From contig DBQG01000025.1 of assembly GCA_002305125.1 (NCBI GenBank), positions 14,136-22,481 on the forward strand: a stretch of DNA of 8,346 nt, given 5' to 3'. The position numbers and the translations under genes are program-made. The DNA comes from Patescibacteria group bacterium UBA1400. Lineage in GTDB: Bacteria; Patescibacteriota; Microgenomatia; UBA1400. The notes under the pieces were generated by a model. The model was given only the letters and a program-made list of their open reading frames with translations. It made no database searches and was not told the DNA's origin. Position 1 is the first letter of the stretch; each line of letters begins with the position of its first letter. Of the stretch, positions 1 through 5,989 are shown in pieces.

Positions 1-945
1 GTGACTCCCATAATTGAAGAGAAGTTGTCACCAATATGGTACACAACAATTGGTGTAAGTCTGGCAGGAGCAGAGTTTGGTAGCATTCCGGGCGAAGAGG
101 GACTGGATTATATCTACCCTTCCTGTCAAGATGTGAAACGCTGGACGGACAAGGGTGTTAGGCTTATTCGCTATCCTTTCCGTTTAGAGAGGTTATTGAT
201 AGATGGAAGATTAAACGGGCGGGAAGTGGATAAAGTTGTAGAAGTGCTTGAATGTGCAGCTGAAAACAATGCTCGTTTGGTTTTAGACATGCACAACTAC
301 ATGCGTGTAGTTGTGAACGGCGAAGAGGTTATCATTGGTTCTGATCAGTATTCTTTAGACAACTGGCTGAAAGCCTGGAGCCTGTTGGCTGAGAGGTTTG
401 AGGGAAGCCCGGGTCTTGGAGGATACGGACTAATGAATGAACCTCATAGTTTGGGAGAAACTGTTAACTGGTCGGAAGCGGCTCAATTGGCTATAGAAGA
501 GATACGCCAGTACGATCAGGAAACACCGATAGTAGTTGCCGGCAACTGTTGGTCTTCTATTACTCTTTGGGTTCAGTGTAATAGTAACTTACATGTTAAT
601 GATCCTCAAAACAAAGTTGTTTATGAAGGACATTTGTATCTGGACAAAGATTCGTCCGGAACCTATACACAGTGTCAGACACCCCAAGAGTGTAATATAG
701 ATGCTTTGCAAAGGCTTGAGGGTTTTGTTCAATGGTGTCAGCAGAATCAAGTTCTTTGTTGGGTGGGTGAGTTTGGAGTTCCGGTAGCAGAATCTTCTTG
801 GGGGCCAGTAGTGCAGGAAGTATTTGACTATCTTCAAGAACGCCATATTGGCGTTTCTTTATGGTCAGCTGGACCCTGGTGGGGAGAGTATCCTCTCTCT
901 CTTGAAAGGCAGGAAGCAGATTGGCTTATTGATATGATTAACTAA
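1..945 (+). CDS. Glycoside hydrolase family 5 (cellulase/endoglucanase-like), probably 5'-partial
   Basis: A retaining beta-glycosidase of the GH5 (beta/alpha)8-barrel type, probably acting on beta-1,4-glucan or a related polysaccharide. The reading frame is open from base 1, so the GTG there may be an internal valine codon and the true N-terminus, including any signal peptide or anchor, may lie outside the window. In window numbering the barrel begins with GVSLAGAEFG (18-27), close to the entry sequence of fungal-EGII-like GH5 (subfamily 5_5-like). Visible GH5 landmarks are Arg57 (RLIRYPF), His98-Asn99 (DMHNY), the acid/base Glu147 in GLMNEPH, His211/Tyr213 (EGHLYLD), the nucleophile Glu257 in WVGEFGVP and Trp288 near the end. 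Both catalytic glutamates are intact, so it looks active. Eight cysteines would suit an exported protein. It ends in TAA before a strong terminator and is not co-transcribed with ileS. The family call is firm; the exact substrate is not readable. Confidence 0.88.
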   Translation: MTPIIEEKLSPIWYTTIGVSLAGAEFGSIPGEEGLDYIYPSCQDVKRWTDKGVRLIRYPFRLERLLIDGRLNGREVDKVVEVLECAAENNARLVLDMHNYMRVVVNGEEVIIGSDQYSLDNWLKAWSLLAERFEGSPGLGGYGLMNEPHSLGETVNWSEAAQLAIEEIRQYDQETPIVVAGNCWSSITLWVQCNSNLHVNDPQNKVVYEGHLYLDKDSSGTYTQCQTPQECNIDALQRLEGFVQWCQQNQVLCWVGEFGVPVAESSWGPVVQEVFDYLQERHIGVSLWSAGPWWGEYPLSLERQEADWLIDMIN

Positions 946-970
946 ACTAGGCAGTTTGTTAAGCTCAACC

Positions 971-1029
971 GCCCCGGATGGGTACAATTTTTTCACTTTG
1001 TACCATCCGGGGCTTTTAACGTTTTTTTT
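971..1029 (+). terminator. Intrinsic terminator after the GH5 gene
   Basis: The arm 971-987 (starting GCCCCGGATGG) pairs with 998-1013 (ending CCATCCGGGGC) over 16 base pairs with one bulged G, around a 10-base loop. It is followed by TTTT and, after a short break, eight T's at 1022-1029. It lies 26 bases after the GH5 stop and ends just before the ileS promoter, so it insulates the two transcription units. Confidence 0.9.
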
Positions 1030-1043
1030 GTAAGTTTTTAAGA

Positions 1044-1072
1044 TTGACTTTAACTTAAAATTTTTTTAAAAT
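1044..1072 (+). promoter_or_regulatory. Promoter of the ileS T-box leader
   Basis: TTGACT (1044-1049) and TAAAAT (1067-1072) are separated by exactly 17 bases, close to the sigma-70/SigA consensus, in an A/T-rich setting. The predicted start of transcription is about 1079, roughly 16 bases before the first helix of the T-box, giving a leader of about 169 bases. The placement between the upstream terminator and the riboswitch supports it. Confidence 0.75.
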
Positions 1073-1094
1073 AGTTACATATTAATTTTTTAAA

Positions 1095-1244
1095 AGCTTT
1101 GATCCGGTTATCACCGGAGAGCTGAAGGAAGAAACTTATTTTAAGGAGTAGACCCTTTCAGGTAAGCCTGTAATAGCTGTAAATTAAGTTAAAAAAAAGG
1201 TGGTACCGTCCTTTGTGACCCTTTTTGGGAAAGGACGGTTTTTT
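1095..1244 (+). promoter_or_regulatory. T-box riboswitch (isoleucine) with ultrashort Stem I, upstream of ileS
   Basis: A tRNA-sensing leader that reads the charging state of tRNA-Ile. Stem I is a small hairpin: TCCGG (1103-1107) pairs with CCGGA (1114-1118) around the hexaloop TTATCA, in which ATC (1110-1112) is the isoleucine specifier followed by a purine. A lower AGCT/AGCT helix (1095-1098 with 1120-1123) may extend it across a TTGA/G internal loop that resembles a kink-turn. The next part (1124-1158) carries GGAAGAAAC and GGAGTAGAC, the two sides of the S-turn-like Stem II seen in T-boxes. CAGG/CCTG (1159-1162 with 1167-1170) can form another small hairpin. The T-box itself, AAAGGTGGTACCG (1196-1208), has TGGT, complementary to the ACCA end of uncharged tRNA. 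The arrangement with the specifier in a terminal loop is the form known from actinobacterial ileS leaders, where control is mostly translational; here a terminator hairpin with a T-run is present. Helices were folded by eye. Confidence 0.9.
1206..1244 (+). terminator. T-box terminator hairpin, competing with the antiterminator
   Basis: CCGTCCTTT (1206-1214) pairs perfectly with AAAGGACGG (1230-1238). A further CCC/GGG helix (1219-1221 with 1227-1229) is stacked above a GTGA bulge, with a TTTTT loop, and TTTTTT follows (1239-1244). Its 5' arm overlaps the antiterminator, in which AAAGG (1196-1200) pairs with CCTTT (1210-1214), so the two folds exclude each other as in a T-box. The ATG of ileS starts only three bases after the T-run. 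The AAGGA in the 3' arm (1231-1235) is the only Shine-Dalgarno-like sequence before that ATG, so the same hairpin may also block ribosome binding. Confidence 0.85.
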
Positions 1245-1247
1245 AGT

Positions 1248-4202
1248 ATGAAAGATAGCAAAAAAAAAGCTAGTTTTAAACAACCCTTACCCCGGCCTGA
1301 TTTTGTAGCCGCAGAAAATGACCGGCTTTCCGCTTGGTATGACCAGGGAGTTGTAAAAGAATATTTACATAAAAATGACGGCGCCAAGGAAAAGTTTTTC
1401 TTTTTGGATGGGCCGATTACAGCCAATAATCCCATGGGTGTTCATCATGCCTGGGGTAGAACTTTAAAAGATATGTTTCAAAGGTATCATAATATGAAAG
1501 GCAAGGCTGAAAGGTTTCAGAGCGGTTTTGATTGTCAGGGTCTTTGGGTTGAAGTTGAGGTGGAAAAAGAACTGGGTTTTACTTCTAAAAAAGATATTGA
1601 AGAGTATGGGGTGGGAAAGTTTGTCAACCAGTGTAAAAAAAGAGTTTTAAAATACTCAGCCATTCAAACCGAGCAGTCAAAAAGACTGGGTTATTTTATG
1701 GATTGGGACAACTCTTATTACACCATGAGTGATGAGAATAATTACACCATCTGGCATCTTTTAAAACAGTGTCATAAACACAACTGGCTATATAAAGGCT
1801 TTGATGTGGTGCCTTGGTGTCCCAGATGCGGAACTGCTATTTCCCAGCATGAAATTTTACAGGAAGAGTATAAGGTTTTAACCCATAAGGCAGTCTTTTT
1901 TAAACTGGCTTTAAAAACTCCTCAGGATTTGAAACTGCCGGAAAACAGTTTTTTCCTGGCTTGGACTACTACTCCCTGGACAATTCCCGGGAACACGGCT
2001 TTGGCAGTTAATCCTGATCTTACTTATATGGCAGTTTTAGATAAAGATGTTAATGAAGTCTATATCTTGCTTGGAGAAAAAACAGCGGAAAAATATCCTT
2101 TGGAACAAATGCTTAAAAGAGCTGGGATTAAAAATTATCAAGTGATCAAAAAATTTAAAGGCAGTAAACTGGTAGGTCATTTTTACCAGGCTCCTTTTGC
2201 CGATCTTCCTGTTTTTAAAGATAAAAAGTTTGTTAATGCCGGCAATCTTTACAAAGTAGTGGCAGCTGCGGATATGGTATCAGGAGAAGAAGGAACAGCT
2301 TTGGTACATGTGTCTACCGGTACGGGGCATGAAGATTTTCATTTAGGTAAAAAAGAGAAACTGCCGGTAGTTTTAGTGGTTGGGGCTAGCGGTAAATACT
2401 TGCCGGGCTTTGGTTTGCTGGAGGGTAAAAATGGAGGTAAAAACCCAGACTTGATTCTTAACCTTTTGAAAGAAAAAGGGTTTCTTAAGGCAGTAGAAAA
2501 TTATAAGCACCGTTATCCTACCTGCTGGAGATGCAAACAGGAGCTTATTTTCAGGGCGGTTGATGAGTGGTATATAGACATGGATCCTTTAAGAAAACCT
2601 ATGATGGAAGTGACCAGGAAAATAAAGTGGTTGCCTTCCTGGGGAATGGATAGGGAGCTGGATTGGTTGAAAAATATGGATGATTGGCTTATCTCCAAAA
2701 AAAGATACTGGGGATTGGCTCTGCCTATCTGGGAATGCAAAAAATGCGGCAATTTTGAAGTTATTGGTTCTAAAAAAGAGCTTAAACAGAAAGCGGTTGA
2801 AGGCTGGGAAGAGTTTAAGGGTAACTCTCCTCATAAACCTTGGATTGATAAGGTTAAGATAAAATGTTCTAAATGCAATGCAGTGGTTTCACGGATTCCT
2901 GATGTTGGTAATCCTTGGCTTGATGCCGGCATTGTTCCTTTTTCTACTTTAATTGATCCCAAGACAGATAAGGTCAGCTATCTTGAAGATAAAAAATATT
3001 GGCAAAGATGGTTCCCGGCAGATTTAGTGCTTGAATGTTTTCCAGGTCAGTTTAAAAACTGGTTTTACTCTATGTTGGCGATGTCCACAATTTTAGAAAA
3101 CAAGCCTCCTTTTACTACTTTAGTAGGCCATGGGCTGGTAAAAGACGAGAAGGGTGAGGAGATGCATAAATCAAAAGGTAATGCTATCTGGTTTGATGAG
3201 GCAGTGGAGAAGATGGGGGCTGATGTGATGCGTTGGATTTATAGTTTGCAGCCCCACACCTTGAATCTAAACTTTGGTTATAATGTGGCTGACAAAACCA
3301 GAAGGCGTTTTCATCTGGTTTTATGGAATATTTATAATTTTTTTGTTACTTATGCTAATTTGGAAAATTGGCAGCCTGCAAAATACAAAGAACAAGATTT
3401 AAAAGCTCTGGACCGTTGGATTTTAACCAAGCTTGAGGTATTAGCAGCCAAAGTTACTGCTAATCTTGATAAGTTTGATAATCCTAAGGCAGCCAGAAGT
3501 CTTGAAAGGTTTGTGACAGATCTTTCTGGCTGGTATGTTAGAAGAAGCAGGGATAGGGTGGGACAAGAAGCTGAAAGTAAAGATAAGGAAACTTTCCTGG
3601 CGGTTTTATACTATGTATTAACTAAGCTTTGTTTACTGTTGGCTCCTTTTGTGCCTTTTATGGCAGAAGAGATTTTCAAAAACCTGACTGGAAAAAAGTC
3701 AGTTCATCTTCAGTCCTGGCCTGAAGTTAAAAAAACAGGAGATAAAGATTTGCGGTTGCTCGATGAAATGAAGCTGGTAAGAGAGATTGTAGAGCAGGCT
3801 CATGCTTTAAGAAAAGAACATAGCTTAAAGGTGCGTCAGCCTTTGGCTAAGCTAACAGTAGCAGTAACAGCTCAGGAAGAGTTCTTATCTGATTCAAGCT
3901 GGGCAAAAGACCTTTTTGGTTTAATTGAGGATGAGCTTAATGTTAAAAAAGTTGTTTTGGAAAAAGGCAGTAAATTTGCTGTTAAGCTGGACAGTAAAAT
4001 CACACCTCAGCTTAAAAAAGAAGGTGAGGCCAGAGAGCTGGTAAGAGCTATTCAGCAGGCCCGAAAAAAAGCAGGTCTTAAAATGGAACAAAAAGCCATT
4101 GTTTACTTACCCAGTTGGCCCAAAGAGTTTGAGAAAGAGATTAAAACCAAAGCCATGTTAACCGAGATCAAAAAAGGCAGTAAATTAAGAGTTGAGGCGT
4201 GA
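1248..4202 (+). CDS. ileS: Isoleucyl-tRNA synthetase, IleRS2-like, with GVHH in place of HIGH
   Basis: Class Ia cytoplasmic synthetase that activates isoleucine and loads it onto tRNA-Ile; 984 residues, near the usual size of IleRS. The frame extends upstream to a GTG at 1200, but that lies inside the T-box, so ATG 1248 is the likely start. Order of parts: Rossmann core with GVHH (64-67) where HIGH is expected; GFDCQGLWVE (93-102) replacing the usual GFDCHGLPVE; a cysteine pair in CPRCG (191, 194); CP1 editing domain with TTTPWT (240-245) and GTGHEDF ending near Asp363; HRYPTCWRC (422-429); two further CxxC pairs (497/500 and 540/543); MHKSKGN (639-645) as the KMSKS loop; then the helical anticodon-binding domain. 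The C-terminus lacks the zinc finger of IleRS1, which fits IleRS2. The GxHH swap has been described for a group of IleRS2 enzymes highly resistant to mupirocin. Controlled by the isoleucine T-box upstream. Function is firm; the resistance is inferred. Confidence 0.96.
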   Translation: MKDSKKKASFKQPLPRPDFVAAENDRLSAWYDQGVVKEYLHKNDGAKEKFFFLDGPITANNPMGVHHAWGRTLKDMFQRYHNMKGKAERFQSGFDCQGLWVEVEVEKELGFTSKKDIEEYGVGKFVNQCKKRVLKYSAIQTEQSKRLGYFMDWDNSYYTMSDENNYTIWHLLKQCHKHNWLYKGFDVVPWCPRCGTAISQHEILQEEYKVLTHKAVFFKLALKTPQDLKLPENSFFLAWTTTPWTIPGNTALAVNPDLTYMAVLDKDVNEVYILLGEKTAEKYPLEQMLKRAGIKNYQVIKKFKGSKLVGHFYQAPFADLPVFKDKKFVNAGNLYKVVAAADMVSGEEGTALVHVSTGTGHEDFHLGKKEKLPVVLVVGASGKYLPGFGLLEGKNGGKNPDLILNLLKEKGFLKAVENYKHRYPTCWRCKQELIFRAVDEWYIDMDPLRKPMMEVTRKIKWLPSWGMDRELDWLKNMDDWLISKKRYWGLALPIWECKKCGNFEVIGSKKELKQKAVEGWEEFKGNSPHKPWIDKVKIKCSKCNAVVSRIPDVGNPWLDAGIVPFSTLIDPKTDKVSYLEDKKYWQRWFPADLVLECFPGQFKNWFYSMLAMSTILENKPPFTTLVGHGLVKDEKGEEMHKSKGNAIWFDEAVEKMGADVMRWIYSLQPHTLNLNFGYNVADKTRRRFHLVLWNIYNFFVTYANLENWQPAKYKEQDLKALDRWILTKLEVLAAKVTANLDKFDNPKAARSLERFVTDLSGWYVRRSRDRVGQEAESKDKETFLAVLYYVLTKLCLLLAPFVPFMAEEIFKNLTGKKSVHLQSWPEVKKTGDKDLRLLDEMKLVREIVEQAHALRKEHSLKVRQPLAKLTVAVTAQEEFLSDSSWAKDLFGLIEDELNVKKVVLEKGSKFAVKLDSKITPQLKKEGEARELVRAIQQARKKAGLKMEQKAIVYLPSWPKEFEKEIKTKAMLTEIKKGSKLRVEA

Positions 4203-4208
4203 TACAAT
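4200..4208 (+). promoter_or_regulatory. Possible extended -10 promoter for a leaderless rodA mRNA
   Basis: TGA-TACAAT matches an extended -10 (TGn plus TATAAT-like); the TGn part is the ileS stop codon. The -10 ends six bases before the rodA ATG, so a start at the normal distance would fall on or next to the A of ATG. I see no good -35 at 17 bases, and no SD at normal spacing (the nearest GAGG ends 17 bases before the ATG). It could be chance, with rodA simply read through from ileS. Confidence 0.4.
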
Positions 4209-4214
4209 ACTCTT

Positions 4215-5285
4215 ATGAATTTAAGGTTTGACTGGCTGCTTTTAGCCTCGATACTGGTTATAGTCTGTTTAAGTTTACTGATAATTTTTAGTATTGATCC
4301 AGGACTGTTTAAAAGCCAACTAGTTTTTTTTCTCGTTGGCTTTTTATTTTATTTCTTTTTCTTAAAGCTTGATATTAATATTTTAAAAAGCTTGGCTGTG
4401 CCTTTATTTGTTTTGTCATTATTGCTGCTTGCTTCAACTTTTATCTTTGGGGGTGTAACCAGAGGTTCAGTTAGATGGATTAAAATTGGTTTTATTAATC
4501 TGCAATCATCGGAAATAGTTAAACCTTTATTGATTGCTGTTTTTGCTTCTCTGGCTTCAAGCCTTGATATAAATAAATTAAAAAGCCTAATTTATCTGGT
4601 TTTGAGCCTGTTGCCTCCTTTGTTTCTTATTTTTAAACAGCCGGATTTAGGCAGCAGCATGGTTGTTTTTTTTATCTGGCTGGCAATTTTAATTGCTGTT
4701 GGTATTAAAAAAGTTTATACCTTAACTGGTTTGCTTCTTTTCGGAATTACAGGTCCGTTGCTTTGGCAGTTTTTAAAGCCGTACCAAAAACAAAGAATTT
4801 TTACTTTTTTAAATCCTGATTTTGACCCTCTAGGTTCTGGTTATCACTTGTTGCAATCTATAATTACAGTAGGTTCGGGTCAGTTTATGGGTAAGGGTTT
4901 GGGTTTGGGGACTCAAAGTCAGCTTAACTTTTTGCCGGAAAGACATACGGATTTTATTTTTGCTTCTTTTGCTGAGGAGCTGGGGTTTTTGGGAGCCAGT
5001 TTGTTAATGGTTTTTTATTTTCTTTTGCTTTGGCGGATTTTAGTTATTGCTCAGGAATCTCAGGATAGGTTTGCTGGACTTATATGTGTTGGTGTTTTTG
5101 CCATGATCTTTTTCCAGTTAACGATTAATATCGGCATGAATTTGGGATTGCTGCCGATAACCGGAGTAACTTTACCTCTTTTTTCAGCGGGCGGCAGTTC
5201 TCTGGTGGCTACATTAACAGGCTTGGGGATGGTAACTAACATCTCACTGGGGCTTGATAATAAAAAGATGATTGAAATTGGTTAA
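4215..5285 (+). CDS. rodA: RodA/FtsW (SEDS) peptidoglycan glycosyltransferase, RodA-type
   Basis: A membrane glycosyltransferase that polymerises lipid II into glycan strands, working with a class B penicillin-binding protein. The 356 residues are almost all hydrophobic and fit the roughly ten helices of SEDS proteins. Signature parts: GSVRWIKIG..QSSEIVKP (84-104), KQPDLGSS (141-148), RIFTFLNPDFDP (194-205), then GSGQFMGKGLGLGTQSQLN (220-238) leading into FLPERHTDFIF, with the invariant catalytic Asp246, and EELGFLG (254-260). The C-terminal part has NIGMNLGLLPITGVTLPLFSAGGSS (305-329). GTQSQLNFLPERHTDF and the 356-residue length favour RodA over FtsW. It starts 12 bases after ileS with no clear SD. 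The usual partners (pbp2, mreBCD) are not in the window. A terminator-like hairpin sits near its 5' end (4311-4345). Confidence 0.93.
   Translation: MNLRFDWLLLASILVIVCLSLLIIFSIDPGLFKSQLVFFLVGFLFYFFFLKLDINILKSLAVPLFVLSLLLLASTFIFGGVTRGSVRWIKIGFINLQSSEIVKPLLIAVFASLASSLDINKLKSLIYLVLSLLPPLFLIFKQPDLGSSMVVFFIWLAILIAVGIKKVYTLTGLLLFGITGPLLWQFLKPYQKQRIFTFLNPDFDPLGSGYHLLQSIITVGSGQFMGKGLGLGTQSQLNFLPERHTDFIFASFAEELGFLGASLLMVFYFLLLWRILVIAQESQDRFAGLICVGVFAMIFFQLTINIGMNLGLLPITGVTLPLFSAGGSSLVATLTGLGMVTNISLGLDNKKMIEIG
4311..4350 (+). terminator. Terminator-like hairpin inside the 5' part of rodA
   Basis: AAAAGCCAAC (4311-4320) is perfectly complementary to GTTGGCTTTT (4335-4344), a 10-bp stem with a 14-base loop, followed by a T-rich run (TTTTT overlapping the arm, then ATTTTATTTC). 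It begins 96 bases into the gene. The T-rich part also encodes a Phe-rich membrane helix, so the U-tract may be a by-product of coding. Function as an attenuator is inference. Confidence 0.35.
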
Positions 5286-5300
5286 AATTTCTTATAGAAT
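5272..5300 (+). promoter_or_regulatory. Promoter candidate for rplU, apparently leaderless
   Basis: TTGAAA (5272-5277, inside the last codons of rodA) and TAGAAT (5295-5300) are spaced by 17 bases, each one base off consensus. The -10 ends eight bases before the rplU ATG at 5309, so transcription would start about 0-2 bases before the ATG. There is no convincing SD; AAGAG at 5301-5305 is too weak and too close. Confidence 0.55.
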
Positions 5301-5308
5301 AAGAGCTT

Positions 5309-5623
5309 ATGAAATACGCAATTGTAAAAATCGGCGCTAAACAATATAAAGTATCTGAGGGTGACCAGATAGATATTGAAAAGATTGAAATAGAGCCTAA
5401 AAAAAAGGTTTCTTTTGAAGAAGTTCTTCTTCTGGTTGACGATAAAAAAACAGATATTGGCCAACCCGTTTTAAAAGGAGTCAAAGTTGAGGGAGAAGTA
5501 ATAGAGCAGTTTAGAGATAAAAAGATCAGAGTTGCTAAATTTAAAGCTAAATCACGATATAGAAAAGTAATGGGGCATCGTCAAAGTAAGACAAAAGTTA
5601 AGATTAATAAGATAACTTCTTAA
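5309..5623 (+). CDS. rplU: Large ribosomal subunit protein bL21
   Basis: A 23S rRNA-binding protein of the 50S subunit. At 104 residues it has the normal length of L21. The start MKYAIVKIGAKQYKVSEGDQ is the family's N-terminal strand pattern (usually YAVIxxGGKQYxVxxGD), with GAKQY instead of GGKQY. The middle holds the acidic strand VLLLVDDKKTDIGQPVL (39-55), and the C-terminal part has KFKAKSRYRKVMGHRQSKTKVKI, matching the conserved KxKxRYRKxxGHRQxxTxVKI signature. It is followed by rpmA, the usual pairing in bacteria, with a 91-base gap that contains a promoter for rpmA. No prp (ysxB) protease gene lies between the two. The ATG is preceded by a -10 rather than an SD. Confidence 0.96.
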   Translation: MKYAIVKIGAKQYKVSEGDQIDIEKIEIEPKKKVSFEEVLLLVDDKKTDIGQPVLKGVKVEGEVIEQFRDKKIRVAKFKAKSRYRKVMGHRQSKTKVKINKITS

Positions 5624-5650
5624 AAGTTTTCTTGATGTGAAAAGATATAG

Positions 5651-5679
5651 TTGATTTCTGTGAAAAATATAGATATACT
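5651..5679 (+). promoter_or_regulatory. Promoter of rpmA-parB
   Basis: TTGATT (5651-5656) and TATACT (5674-5679) are separated by 17 bases. The predicted start of transcription is near 5686, giving a leader of about 29 bases that contains AAAAGGA (5702-5708), a normal SD six bases before the rpmA ATG. Unlike the rplU site, this promoter would give a conventional leadered mRNA. A short TCTC-AAAT-GAGA inverted repeat (5679-5690) overlaps the predicted start; its meaning is unclear. Confidence 0.65.
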
Positions 5680-5714
5680 CTCAAATGAGAAAATTAACTT
5701 AAAAAGGATTTAAT

Positions 5715-5960
5715 ATGGCAAAGAAAAAAGGAACAGGTGCAGTAAGACAACATACAACAAGACCAGGTAAACGGCTGGGTGTTAAACTTTATGGAGGCCA
5801 GGTTGTTAAGGTGGGTCAAATTATTGTCAGACAAAGGGGTACTAAGTTTCATCCTGGAGACGGGGTTAAAATGGGCAGGGATCATACTTTATTTGCGGTT
5901 AAAGACGGAACAATTACTTTTAAACAAAAACTTGGCAAAAAAGTTATTGTAGTTGCTTAA
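5715..5960 (+). CDS. rpmA: Large ribosomal subunit protein bL27
   Basis: A 50S protein whose N-terminal tail reaches the peptidyl transferase centre. At 81 residues it is slightly shorter than the usual 85 or so. MAKKKGTGAVRQ at the start corresponds to the usual MAHKKGGGSTRN tail, with lysine for the common histidine at position 3. The core follows the family pattern: KRLGVKLYGGQVVKVGQIIV (19-38), RQRGTKFHPGDGVKMGRDHT (39-58), LFAVKDGTITF (59-69). There is no N-terminal extension of the kind removed by the Prp protease in Firmicutes, in keeping with the absence of prp beside it. A clear SD (AAAAGGA, spacing six) fixes the start. It is followed after 29 bases by parB and probably shares its transcript. 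Confidence 0.97.
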   Translation: MAKKKGTGAVRQHTTRPGKRLGVKLYGGQVVKVGQIIVRQRGTKFHPGDGVKMGRDHTLFAVKDGTITFKQKLGKKVIVVA

Positions 5961-5989
5961 AAAACTTTCTTGGATAGAAAGGAACGAAT

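Noticed and set aside
589..846. Minus-strand open frame inside the GH5 gene
   Set aside because: It lies wholly within a clearly conserved gene and has no recognisable protein features.
1200..1247. GTG at 1200 as an upstream, in-frame start for ileS
   Set aside because: It lies within the T-box sequence and terminator hairpin, adds 16 residues with no likeness to IleRS, and has no SD. ATG 1248 gives a normal N-terminus.
1184..1435. Minus-strand open frame of 83 codons across the T-box and ileS start
   Set aside because: It overlaps the riboswitch and ileS, has no recognisable domain or SD, and reads as a shadow of Lys-rich codons.
2513..2862. Short open frames on both strands inside ileS
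   Set aside because: They fall within the conserved catalytic region of IleRS and show no domain or start signals.
2886..2893. GTTTCACG resembling half of a parS site
   Set aside because: The second half of the palindrome (TGAAAC) is missing and it lies in conserved ileS coding sequence.
2157..4185. AAAGGCAGTAAA occurring three times in ileS
   Set aside because: Each copy encodes Lys-Gly-Ser-Lys in a Lys-rich protein; dispersed and probably a codon-usage effect, not a repeat element.
4365..4393. AAGCTT repeated at 4365-4370 and 4388-4393 in rodA as a hairpin
   Set aside because: Six pairs around a 17-base loop in A/T-rich coding DNA; readily expected by chance.
5624..5650. Possible terminator after rplU (TTTTC/GAAAA)
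   Set aside because: Only five A/T-rich base pairs with no G/C core and no following T-run.
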